NCBI GenBank assembly: GCA_910587465.1
Contig: CAJUMS010000081.1
Location: 1-12,077, forward strand
Direction of reading: 5' to 3'
DNA from: an uncultured Oscillospiraceae bacterium
GTDB taxonomy: Bacteria > Bacillota > Clostridia > Oscillospirales > Ruminococcaceae
Length of the DNA: 12,077 nucleotides
Notes under the pieces: model-generated
Databases searched by the model: none
What the model saw: the letters and a program-made list of their open reading frames with translations, nothing else
Told to the model about the DNA's origin: nothing
Made by a program: the position numbers and the translations under genes
Part shown: positions 6,773 to 12,077 of the stretch, one piece after another
How positions within the stretch are numbered: the stretch's first letter is position 1
How the letters are laid out: each line of letters opens with the position of its first letter

Positions 6773-7276
6773 AAGCATAAGCAAAAGCTAATAATCATAA
6801 CAGGCTCTCCATGCGTGGGCAAAACGACCGTAACGGATAAACTGTTTACCTCTTATGAAAACAGCGCGTTTTTTGACGGCGACTGGGCATGGTGCGTCAA
6901 TCCGTTTTCGCTTGACGATCCTCGTCTGCGCAACGGCGATAAAACCATGTCCTTTGCGCTGTCGAATTATCTGAACTCAGGGTTTGATTATGTTTTTTTT
7001 TCGTCGGTCGTCGTTATTGGCAAGGATATCCGCGAAAAAATATTAAGAGATATAACGGCGAAGGATTTTTCCGTTATAGCCTTTACACTGACCTGCTCCG
7101 AGGATACTCTGCTTGAACGTCACAAAAAGCGCGGCGACGAAAACGAATGCTCCTTTTTCTGGCTGCATTTAGCACCGCTTGAAGGAGATCGCGTTATTGA
7201 TACTGATAATAAAAGCGTTATGGAAATAGTCGATGAAATGAAAAAAATTATTGACGCAGATGATAAGGTGAGGTAA
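6746..7276 (+). CDS. P-loop small-molecule kinase / AAA-type ATPase, function unknown
   Basis: A 176-residue P-loop NTPase. Walker A GSPCVGKT lies at 20-27, an acidic FFDGDWAW stretch at 42-49 could bind substrate or metal, and an arginine-rich lid-like ERHKKRGDE runs 124-132. The size and layout fit nucleoside/shikimate-type or chloramphenicol-phosphotransferase-like kinases. No close functional family is recognised. Start ATG 6746 follows a full AAGGAGG (6735-6741). Residues 1-9 are near-identical to the start of the YbaK-like gene 1 kb downstream, and the kinase fold only begins at about residue 14, so the N-terminus looks borrowed. A nine-T run (6993-7001) lies inside the gene. The flavoprotein gene starts 4 nt after its stop. 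Confidence 0.8.
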   Translation: MSSEKALQHKHKQKLIIITGSPCVGKTTVTDKLFTSYENSAFFDGDWAWCVNPFSLDDPRLRNGDKTMSFALSNYLNSGFDYVFFSSVVVIGKDIREKILRDITAKDFSVIAFTLTCSEDTLLERHKKRGDENECSFFWLHLAPLEGDRVIDTDNKSVMEIVDEMKKIIDADDKVR

Positions 7277-7280
7277 TGCA

Positions 7281-7736
7281 ATGACAAAAAAGGCAAGCGA
7301 AATCCAGAAGAAACGGATAAAAGAGCTTGAAGAAAAGGCAAATGCGTTGATTAAAAAATGCAGTACCACAACGCTTACTTCGATAAACGAAAAGGGTTAT
7401 CCGCGTACTTGTCTGCTTTCCATTGCAAAAGCCGAGGGATTTTCCGACATATACTTTGTGACGTCAAAGCGCTCCTCAATAAACGGCAAGGTTACACATT
7501 TTGAAAAAGATCCTAAAGCGAGCGTGTGCTATTTCCTTGACGGGGACAGCGTAACTCTTATCGGAAATGTGGAGTTTATCACAGATAGGGAATTTCAGGA
7601 AGCAGTTTGGAACGAAACGGACAGACGCTTTTTCAAAAAGGGTATCGACGACCCTAAATTCAGATTGATCAGGTTTCATACTATTGAAGCGACATTCTGG
7701 ATAGAGGGAAAATTCAGAACGTGCAAATATAAATAA
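7281..7736 (+). CDS. Pyridoxamine 5'-phosphate oxidase-like flavoprotein (split-barrel)
   Basis: A 151-residue protein of the PNPOx-like FMN-binding split-barrel superfamily, resembling general stress protein 26-like members. An N-terminal helix (1-26) is followed by strands of the barrel: TTTLTSINEKGYPRT (29-43), DIYFVTSKRSSINGK (56-70), ASVCYF (80-85), VTLIGNVEFITD (91-102) and a C-terminal strand, ATFWIEGKFRT (137-147). FMN or a related cofactor is expected, but the reaction is unknown. AAGGTGAGG (7265-7273) lies 7 nt before the ATG. It sits 4 nt after the kinase gene and 10 nt before the YbaK-like gene, clearly in one transcript. Confidence 0.85.
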   Translation: MTKKASEIQKKRIKELEEKANALIKKCSTTTLTSINEKGYPRTCLLSIAKAEGFSDIYFVTSKRSSINGKVTHFEKDPKASVCYFLDGDSVTLIGNVEFITDREFQEAVWNETDRRFFKKGIDDPKFRLIRFHTIEATFWIEGKFRTCKYK

Positions 7737-7773
7737 GGAGGACAAAATGTCATCTGAAAAAGCATTAAAGCAC
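7733..7773 (+). repeat. Direct repeat copy 2: ribosome binding site plus first nine codons of the YbaK-like gene
   Basis: This is the counterpart of 6733-6772. In this copy the sequence continues in the way YbaK-family proteins normally do (EKFGLANRV), so this is likely the original and the upstream copy the derived one. The repeat's leading ATAA also supplies the stop codon of the flavoprotein gene. Confidence 0.85.
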
Positions 7774-8217
7774 CTTGAAAAATTCGGGCTTGCGAACAGA
7801 GTGAGATTTTTCGAGGTAAGCAGCGCTACCGTTGAGCTTGCCGCAAGGGCGCTCGGGTGCGAGCCCGCTCATATCGCGAAGTCGCTCACGTTCATGGTGA
7901 ACGACAAGCCCGTTATGATAATCACGGCGGGCGACGTCAAGATTGACAACACAAAATACAAGGCGCGTTTCGGAACAAAGGCGAAAATGCTCACTGCGGA
8001 GCAGGTCTCGGAGCTTATCGGTCATGAGGTGGGCGGTGTGTGCCCGTTTGGTATAAACGAGGGTGTAGAGGTATATCTCGATACCTCGCTGAAGCGGTTT
8101 GAGCGCGTGTTCCCCGCCTGCGGGAGCGCAAACTCGGCGGTGGATATGTCCGTCGGCGAGCTGGAAAAGTGCTCGGAGTGCATAGAGTGGGTGAACGTCG
8201 GAAAACCGATAGTATAG
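7747..8217 (+). CDS. YbaK/EbsC/ProX-family aminoacyl-tRNA deacylase-like protein
   Basis: Members of this family hydrolyse mischarged aminoacyl-tRNAs in trans (for example Ala- or Cys-tRNA(Pro)). The 156-residue product shows the family hallmarks: VSSATVELAA (24-33), the catalytic-site lysine Lys45 in IAKSL, GHEVGGVCPFG (92-102) and the ACGSANSAVDMS loop (124-135). It is a single stand-alone domain. GGAGG (7737-7741) lies 5 nt before the ATG. The specific tRNA substrate cannot be assigned. Third positions look more GC-rich than in the two genes before it. The next gene starts 7 nt after its stop. Confidence 0.92.
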   Translation: MSSEKALKHLEKFGLANRVRFFEVSSATVELAARALGCEPAHIAKSLTFMVNDKPVMIITAGDVKIDNTKYKARFGTKAKMLTAEQVSELIGHEVGGVCPFGINEGVEVYLDTSLKRFERVFPACGSANSAVDMSVGELEKCSECIEWVNVGKPIV

Positions 8218-8224
8218 GTGAGCT

Positions 8225-9160
8225 ATGAAAAAAGAAGTAATTTACAGCCTCTCGGGACTGTACCGCGGCGATTTCCGCGTTACGGGCTACCGTTTCGGCA
8301 AAGGCGAGCGGTGCTGCTGCATAATCGGCTCGCTGCGCGGCGACGAAATTCAGCAGCTGTATATGTGCGGTCAGCTTGTGAGGATACTTTCGCATCTTGA
8401 AAAAAAGGGCGATTTTGCGCATGACCGCGAGGTGCTGATAATTCCCTCAATGAACAGTTATAGTACCAATATCGGTCGGCGGTTCTGGTGTCTCGACAAC
8501 ACGGACATAAACCGAATGTTCCCCGGCGACCCCGATGGAGAGACAACGCAGCGCATAGCCGCTGGCATTTTCGAAGAGATACGCCGGTACAAATACGGGG
8601 TGCAGTTCGCGAGCTTTTACATTCCCGGGGTTTTTATCCCGCACGTACGGATGATGAAGACCTGCAAGGAGAACACCTCGCTCGCCAATCTCTTCGGACT
8701 GCCTTATGTTATACTACGCACCCCTACCGCAATGGACAAGACAACGCTCAACTACAACTGGCAGTTTTCGGAAACGGCGGCGTTTTCGGTCTACACCAAC
8801 GCCACCGAGACTATCGACGAAAGCTCCGCGGAGCTGGGAGTGTCGGCGGTGCTGCGCTTTCTGTCGAGAATGGGCATTATCAAGTACAAATGCCACGGCG
8901 GATATATGGGCACGATAATCGACGAGGACGATATGATGAATGTCAAGAGCGGCGCGGCGGGTATCTACCGCGAGCTTCGGCACGTCGGGGACGAGGTGTC
9001 AAAGGGCGACGTTCTCGCGCAGGTCATTCACCCGTATGAGGGGGAGGTCGAGTACGAGATACAAGCCCCCACGGACGGAATTATCTTCTTTGCGCACCAA
9101 AGCCCGCTCGTAACGCAGAATTCGCTCGCGTTCAAGATGATAAAGCGGCTGCATAAATAA
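8225..9160 (+). CDS. AstE/AspA-like (M14 family) protein with altered metal site
   Basis: Resembles the succinylglutamate desuccinylase/aspartoacylase family, normally zinc amidohydrolases. Kept features: the GxxxGxE loop (GSLRGDE, 35-41, with Glu41), DNTDINRMFPG (91-101), IPHVRMM (138-144) and a C-terminal barrel-like domain (about 225-308, VGDEVSKGDVL). The expected metal His of the HGxE motif is Arg38, the DLH position reads GVQ (125-127), and the usual catalytic Glu region reads AFSVYTN (186-192). I recall similar 'GSMRGNE' proteins in other Clostridia, so this looks like a subfamily trait and not a mutation. Either the metal site is built differently or the protein is not a canonical hydrolase. 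AGGTGAG lies just before ATG 8225. A 12-bp hairpin starts 5 nt after the stop. Confidence 0.8.
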   Translation: MKKEVIYSLSGLYRGDFRVTGYRFGKGERCCCIIGSLRGDEIQQLYMCGQLVRILSHLEKKGDFAHDREVLIIPSMNSYSTNIGRRFWCLDNTDINRMFPGDPDGETTQRIAAGIFEEIRRYKYGVQFASFYIPGVFIPHVRMMKTCKENTSLANLFGLPYVILRTPTAMDKTTLNYNWQFSETAAFSVYTNATETIDESSAELGVSAVLRFLSRMGIIKYKCHGGYMGTIIDEDDMMNVKSGAAGIYRELRHVGDEVSKGDVLAQVIHPYEGEVEYEIQAPTDGIIFFAHQSPLVTQNSLAFKMIKRLHK

Positions 9161-9165
9161 ACCAA

Positions 9166-9220
9166 GACTGTCGAGAAGCCCTCAGCGGTTGACAAAACAG
9201 ATGAGGTTTTCTCGACAGTC
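9166..9220 (+). repeat. Long inverted repeat (12-bp perfect arms)
   Basis: GACTGTCGAGAA (9166-9177) pairs perfectly with TTCTCGACAGTC (9209-9220). An inner CCTCA/TGAGG (9180-9184 with 9202-9206) extends the stem. Placed between the last gene of the run and the terminator, it may protect the transcript 3' end or be a copy of a dispersed intergenic element. Confidence 0.75.
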
Positions 9221-9226
9221 CGGAAG

Positions 9227-9254
9227 CTCCCTCTCCGTGCGAGAGGGAGTTTTT
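9227..9254 (+). terminator. Rho-independent terminator ending the long + strand run
   Basis: A 9-bp stem CTCCCTCTC (9227-9235) / GAGAGGGAG (9241-9249) with a 5-nt loop is followed by TTTTT (9250-9254). It is the strongest stop signal after the one at 28-55 and separates the M14-like gene from the lipoprotein gene. Confidence 0.92.
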
Positions 9255-9299
9255 AGATTAATATCGGGTTTATATTTAACGCGTAAATTATTACAAAAT

Positions 9300-9327
9300 T
9301 GTAACCAAATTGTAACCGTTTTGTAAT
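9300..9327 (+). promoter_or_regulatory. Three WalR-like boxes (TGTAAY with N5 spacing)
   Basis: TGTAAC (9300-9305), TGTAAC (9311-9316) and TGTAAT (9322-9327) are separated by exactly five bases, an 11-bp period. This matches the published WalR (YycF) consensus TGTWAH-N5-TGTWAH with one extra half-site. A reverse-oriented TTACAA (9291-9296) lies just upstream. Relative to the predicted start near 9362 the boxes span about -62 to -35, the normal place for an OmpR-family activator. Another response regulator of that family with a similar site is possible. Confidence 0.65.
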
Positions 9328-9346
9328 CGCTTTTTTTCAAATTATA

Positions 9347-9355
9347 TGGTATAAT
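9347..9355 (+). promoter_or_regulatory. Extended -10 promoter of the first lipoprotein gene
   Basis: TGG-TATAAT (TG 9347-9348, TATAAT 9350-9355) is an extended -10. The -35 position (9327-9332, TCGCTT) is poor, which suits dependence on an activator bound at 9300-9327. The start of transcription would be near 9362, giving a leader of about 20 nt. Confidence 0.75.
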
Positions 9356-9381
9356 ATAAAATAACAAAGGGGGAATGATAT

Positions 9382-10278
9382 ATGTTGAAAAAATTATCGG
9401 CTGTCGTTTTGTCGGCGGTCATTCTGCTTGCGCTTACGGGCTGCAATAACGGTGCGGATTACGAAAACTCGGACGAGAGCAGCTCCGTTACATCTCAGCA
9501 AAGCTCGGATACGCAGAGTGAGCCTGTAAGCGGCGAGCCGTCCGAGGTCTCGGATATTTCAAGCAGCGCGGAGGAGATTTCCGAGCCTGTGATAGTCACA
9601 GGGAGCAACGGCGAGACGATAGCGCTCAGCGGAACACCGAGCGAGCCTGTTTCCAAATTCAATTGCGAAAAATTCCTTGAAAAGTGGGAAGATGATATTG
9701 AGAACAGAAAGCCGAATGAGCTTGCCGAGTTGCTGGACGGTCTCGGAAAGCCCGAGGTCAAGGAGGCCTACATAAAAGCGTGTGCTGTTCTCGACGGTTT
9801 TTACGCCGACGGCTATTTGTCGGATGGAGCAATGATAGAGGTGAAAAGCGAAAACGGACACACGGGATTTTTCTGTGAGACGGCTTTCAGCTATGACAGC
9901 TTTATCAAGGAAATGCACAGTATCTTTGGCGAACAGGTCACCGAGGAGATACTGAAAAATCATCCATTGTTTTACGAATACGGCGGCAGGCTCTGGCAGG
10001 AAAGCGTTTATCCCGGATGCAGCGCCTACTGTACCGAATATGAGCTTATTCAAAATCTTGACGACATCGTTGTGTTCAACTCAAATATCTACTATCTTGA
10101 CGAAATGGGGGACGAATACGACCCAGAGAAAAAGGAGACGTATCGGCGAAAAGTGATCTCCAACCGCATTGTAAAAACCCCCGAGGGCTGGAGGGTCGAA
10201 AATTGTCAGATGTTCAGCGATATCTCCGCATTGGGCGGAGAAGAGAACGTGAGTATTTTTAACAGTGTCGTCGAATGA
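9382..10278 (+). CDS. Putative secreted lipoprotein, function unknown
   Basis: A 298-residue product with a lipoprotein signal peptide: KK at 3-4, a hydrophobic core at 5-18 and lipobox LTGC with Cys21 as the lipidated residue. It is thus expected on the outer face of the cytoplasmic membrane. Residues 22-75 are rich in Ser, Glu, Asp and Pro, a typical wall-spanning linker. The remaining 200 or so residues form an acidic soluble domain with no family I recognise. It holds several Cys (for example around residues 95, 130 and 168) and many Tyr/Phe. The C-terminal part (KTPEGWRVENCQ) resembles the closing strands of NTF2/DUF-type extracytoplasmic domains, but this is weak. AAAGGGGG (9366-9373) lies 8 nt before ATG 9382. 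It is monocistronic by context, with its own promoter and WalR-like boxes. Confidence 0.85.
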   Translation: MLKKLSAVVLSAVILLALTGCNNGADYENSDESSSVTSQQSSDTQSEPVSGEPSEVSDISSSAEEISEPVIVTGSNGETIALSGTPSEPVSKFNCEKFLEKWEDDIENRKPNELAELLDGLGKPEVKEAYIKACAVLDGFYADGYLSDGAMIEVKSENGHTGFFCETAFSYDSFIKEMHSIFGEQVTEEILKNHPLFYEYGGRLWQESVYPGCSAYCTEYELIQNLDDIVVFNSNIYYLDEMGDEYDPEKKETYRRKVISNRIVKTPEGWRVENCQMFSDISALGGEENVSIFNSVVE

Positions 10279-10282
10279 GCCC

Positions 10283-10300
10283 GAAAACGATGGTTTTCTT
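10283..10300 (+). terminator. Weak candidate terminator after the lipoprotein gene
   Basis: GAAAAC (10283-10288) and GTTTTC (10293-10298) form a 6-bp AT-rich stem with a 4-nt loop, followed only by TTTATC. It begins 4 nt after the stop codon. From here to the promoter at 10421 I see no coding frame and no other clear element, apart from a loose GTTAAG/GTTAAAG repetition around 10320-10350. Confidence 0.3.
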
Positions 10301-10420
10301 TATCAAAACAGTTATATTAAGTTAAGCGTCAAGTCAAAAAGGTTAAAGCGTTGTATAGAATTGCCTTGTCATTGTGCAATATTACAGAAATTTGTCGATG
10401 TAAATTAGCTGATTTTGATA

Positions 10421-10449
10421 TTGAAATAAATGCTCGGTTAGGTTATAAT
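10421..10449 (+). promoter_or_regulatory. Near-consensus sigma-A promoter of the solute-binding protein gene
   Basis: TTGAAA (10421-10426), a 17-bp spacer and TATAAT (10444-10449) differ from consensus by one base. Transcription should start near 10456, leaving an untranslated leader of about 120 nt. Confidence 0.85.
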
Positions 10450-10455
10450 AAAAGA

Positions 10456-10576
10456 TGATAAGGTAAGGCGAACTGCCTCGGATTTCACACACGGGGTATT
10501 CGTCGGCACATACAAGGTTTTAAGGCCATATGTGCACAAAGCGTATACAACGCTTAATTATTATGGAGGTGCATCA
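10456..10576 (+). promoter_or_regulatory. Structured 5' leader of the solute-binding protein mRNA
   Basis: Contains an inverted repeat GCACATA (10506-10512) / TATGTGC (10529-10535) and a small stem AAGCG/CGCTT (10539-10543 with 10551-10555). The strong Shine-Dalgarno GGAGGTG (10565-10571) follows 5 nt before the ATG. No known riboswitch class is recognised. The hairpins end about 10 nt before the ribosome binding site and could affect translation or mRNA stability. Confidence 0.4.
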
Positions 10577-12077
10577 ATGAAGAAATTTAGGTCAGTTATT
10601 GCCGCTGCTATGGCGGCTACCATGGTGCTGACAATGACCGCGTGTGACGAAGAGGTTACGCCCAGCGGCGGCAACAGCGGAACACCGTCGGGCGGTAATC
10701 CCGGTCAGTCGTCAAGCTCGTCAAGTACCTCTCTTGTATCCGCAAGAGAAGAGTTTAGCGATTCCAATGTCCAGGAGGCGGTAGGCAAGATAACGGATAA
10801 GCTTGAGGATCCCGATATGAAGGTCGAAAAGCGTATCAAGTGGCTTGCGTGGTATAATATTGAGGAAAGTACTCCCGCGGGCGAGCTGTTTAAGGCCGCC
10901 TATGGAATTCCCGAGACAGGAGACAACCCCGATGCTGCGGGTCAGATCTTCGAGTGGGAGAACGTTGCTTATGTGGATCGTTACACTAAGCTCGCGACAA
11001 ATATTCAGGCGGACCTTTCTCCCGATCTGTTCCCGTTTGAGGGGACAGACTTCCCTATCGGCGTTGTTATGAACAGATATCAGCCTATCGACGATCTGCT
11101 TGATCTGACCCAGGAAAAATGGGCAGGAGCTAAGGATCTCATGGATCAGTATGTTGTCAACGGCAGATATTACTGCGCGTTCTGGGATATCACTCTCGGT
11201 TCGCTTATGTGGTACAAGAAGAGCGCTATCGCGGAAATAGACGCGGAGGATCCTCAGGAGCTCTTTAAGCAAGGCAAATGGGATTGGGACGCATTCCTTG
11301 ATATCGGAAGAAAATGGCAGCAGAGTGGTACAGAAGACGCTCCCAGATACCTTTATGACGGTTGGGGCGTAGAGACCAATTTTATGCTGTCGACCGGTGT
11401 TCCGCTGATTTCTCTTACCGGCGGTAAGATGACCAGCAATCTGCGCGATTCTAATATTGAAAGAGCGGTTACGTTTATCGAAACACTTGACGCTGAAAAT
11501 CTGCCTTATCCGAGAGCGGAGCAGGGTTGGACTATCAGCCCCAGATCGTGGATCAACAACCAGAACCTGTTCTTCTGTGAAGGCGTCTGGAGATACGAGG
11601 GCAACGGATGGAATGGCAAATCCGAGACCGAAGAGGATAAAAAGATGATGCAGAATGCTGATGGTCTTAAGGATTACCGTATCAGATACAACTGGCCCGC
11701 AGACGAGATCAGAGTAGTTCCTTTCCCGAAGGATCCGAAGGCTGACAAGCACTATGTACAGCTGAAGCAGGATTCGCTTATGTGGGTAAAGGGTTCCACC
11801 AACAGAAACGGCGTTAAGGCTTGGATCGACTGCAGCGCGACTGCGGCTCTTGACCCCGAGACAACAGAGGCAGCTAAGCAGCAGATGATCGACAACCCGA
11901 CAAAACAGTGGACTCGTGAGCTTCTTGACTTCCTGTATCCGCTTTACAAGCTTGACGGCTCCAGCCCCGTAACTCCCGTTGCGGAATTCCGTACAGGTAT
12001 TCCTTATCCTGTTTACGACAGTAACGCATCCGAGAGCCCTGTTGCGAGCCTTACAGACTTCATCTATATCGATAGAT
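10577..12077 (+). CDS. Extracellular solute-binding lipoprotein of an ABC importer (3' end outside window)
   Basis: An open frame of 500 codons runs from ATG 10577 to the right edge without a stop. The N-terminus is a lipoprotein signal: K2-K3, a hydrophobic stretch at 6-20, and Cys23 in TMTAC, whose -3 position Met is less usual. A Gly/Ser/Pro/Asn-rich linker follows at 28-55. The mature part has the style of family 1 carbohydrate-binding proteins of ABC importers: KRIKWLAW first strand (about 85-92), an aromatic-rich ligand-binding region with GRYYCAFWD and LMWYKKSAI, then KWDWDAFLDIGRKW and a late SLMWVKGS. It captures a sugar or oligosaccharide outside the membrane and hands it to permeases, whose genes would be expected to the right. 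The missing C-terminus is probably short, given the family's usual 450-560 residues. The sugar is unknown. Confidence 0.92.
   Translation, partial: MKKFRSVIAAAMAATMVLTMTACDEEVTPSGGNSGTPSGGNPGQSSSSSSTSLVSAREEFSDSNVQEAVGKITDKLEDPDMKVEKRIKWLAWYNIEESTPAGELFKAAYGIPETGDNPDAAGQIFEWENVAYVDRYTKLATNIQADLSPDLFPFEGTDFPIGVVMNRYQPIDDLLDLTQEKWAGAKDLMDQYVVNGRYYCAFWDITLGSLMWYKKSAIAEIDAEDPQELFKQGKWDWDAFLDIGRKWQQSGTEDAPRYLYDGWGVETNFMLSTGVPLISLTGGKMTSNLRDSNIERAVTFIETLDAENLPYPRAEQGWTISPRSWINNQNLFFCEGVWRYEGNGWNGKSETEEDKKMMQNADGLKDYRIRYNWPADEIRVVPFPKDPKADKHYVQLKQDSLMWVKGSTNRNGVKAWIDCSATAALDPETTEAAKQQMIDNPTKQWTRELLDFLYPLYKLDGSSPVTPVAEFRTGIPYPVYDSNASESPVASLTDFIYIDR

Noticed and set aside
9291..9327. PhoP (Pho regulon) boxes upstream of the lipoprotein gene
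   Set aside because: The 11-bp period fits, but the hexamers do not match the B. subtilis PhoP TT(A/C/T)A(C/T)A pattern on either strand as well as they match the WalR consensus.
9182..9367. Minus-strand open frame of 61 codons in the intergenic region
   Set aside because: It spans a terminator, the regulatory boxes and a promoter, and has no ribosome binding site. It is a by-product of the hairpin sequences.
10721..11752. Minus-strand open frame of 343 codons opposite the solute-binding protein gene
   Set aside because: The + strand frame has a promoter, ribosome binding site, lipoprotein signal and family-like sequence. The antisense frame has none of these.

Overview
The window looks like a chromosomal segment of an anaerobic gut Clostridia member, most likely Oscillospiraceae/Ruminococcus-like. 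The clues are a moderate GC content, strong GGAGG ribosome binding sites, TTG starts, a clostridial-type ThyA with a PCAYS active-site motif, and a Gly/Ser-linker lipoprotein of the sugar-ABC substrate-binding type. The species assignment is an inference from protein style. No rRNA, tRNA, CRISPR array, transposase or phage gene is visible, and every credible gene is on the + strand.

Layout. Positions 1-239 are a control region. They hold a terminator for whatever lies upstream, a consensus promoter firing leftward out of the window, a second rightward terminator, and the promoter of an aspartokinase gene. From 240 to 9160 eleven genes follow with short gaps or overlaps and no convincing internal terminator: aspartokinase, thymidylate synthase, a NYN-domain protein with several LOTUS/OST-HTH repeats, an APH-family phosphotransferase, an MBL-fold hydrolase, a GNAT acetyltransferase, a P-loop kinase, a pyridoxamine-phosphate-oxidase-like flavoprotein, a YbaK/ProX-type editing protein and a degenerate AstE/AspA (M14) family protein. 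A double hairpin at 9166-9254 closes this run. (A 13-codon open frame between the first two genes makes up the count of eleven, but it is doubtful.)

After the terminator come two separately controlled lipoprotein genes. The first (9382-10278) has an extended -10 promoter without a good -35. Three TGTAAY boxes at exact 11-bp spacing sit in its place, matching the WalR-type consensus. The second (10577 to the window edge, open at the right) is an ABC-type extracellular solute-binding lipoprotein. It has a near-consensus promoter and a leader of about 120 nt with inverted repeats, and is probably the first gene of a carbohydrate-uptake operon.

How the genes fit together. Aspartokinase (Asp-family amino acids) and ThyA (dTMP) are biosynthetic. 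The NYN-LOTUS protein is a probable RNA-processing factor. The small enzymes from 4433 to 9160 look like a loosely assembled set of modification, detoxification and quality-control proteins rather than one pathway. Points worth attention are the five-LOTUS NYN protein with an AT-hook-like linker, the perfect leftward promoter at 106-134, the WalR-like triple box, a 40-bp duplication of a gene start that brackets a 1-kb two-gene block, and the loss of expected metal-binding residues in the M14-like protein.
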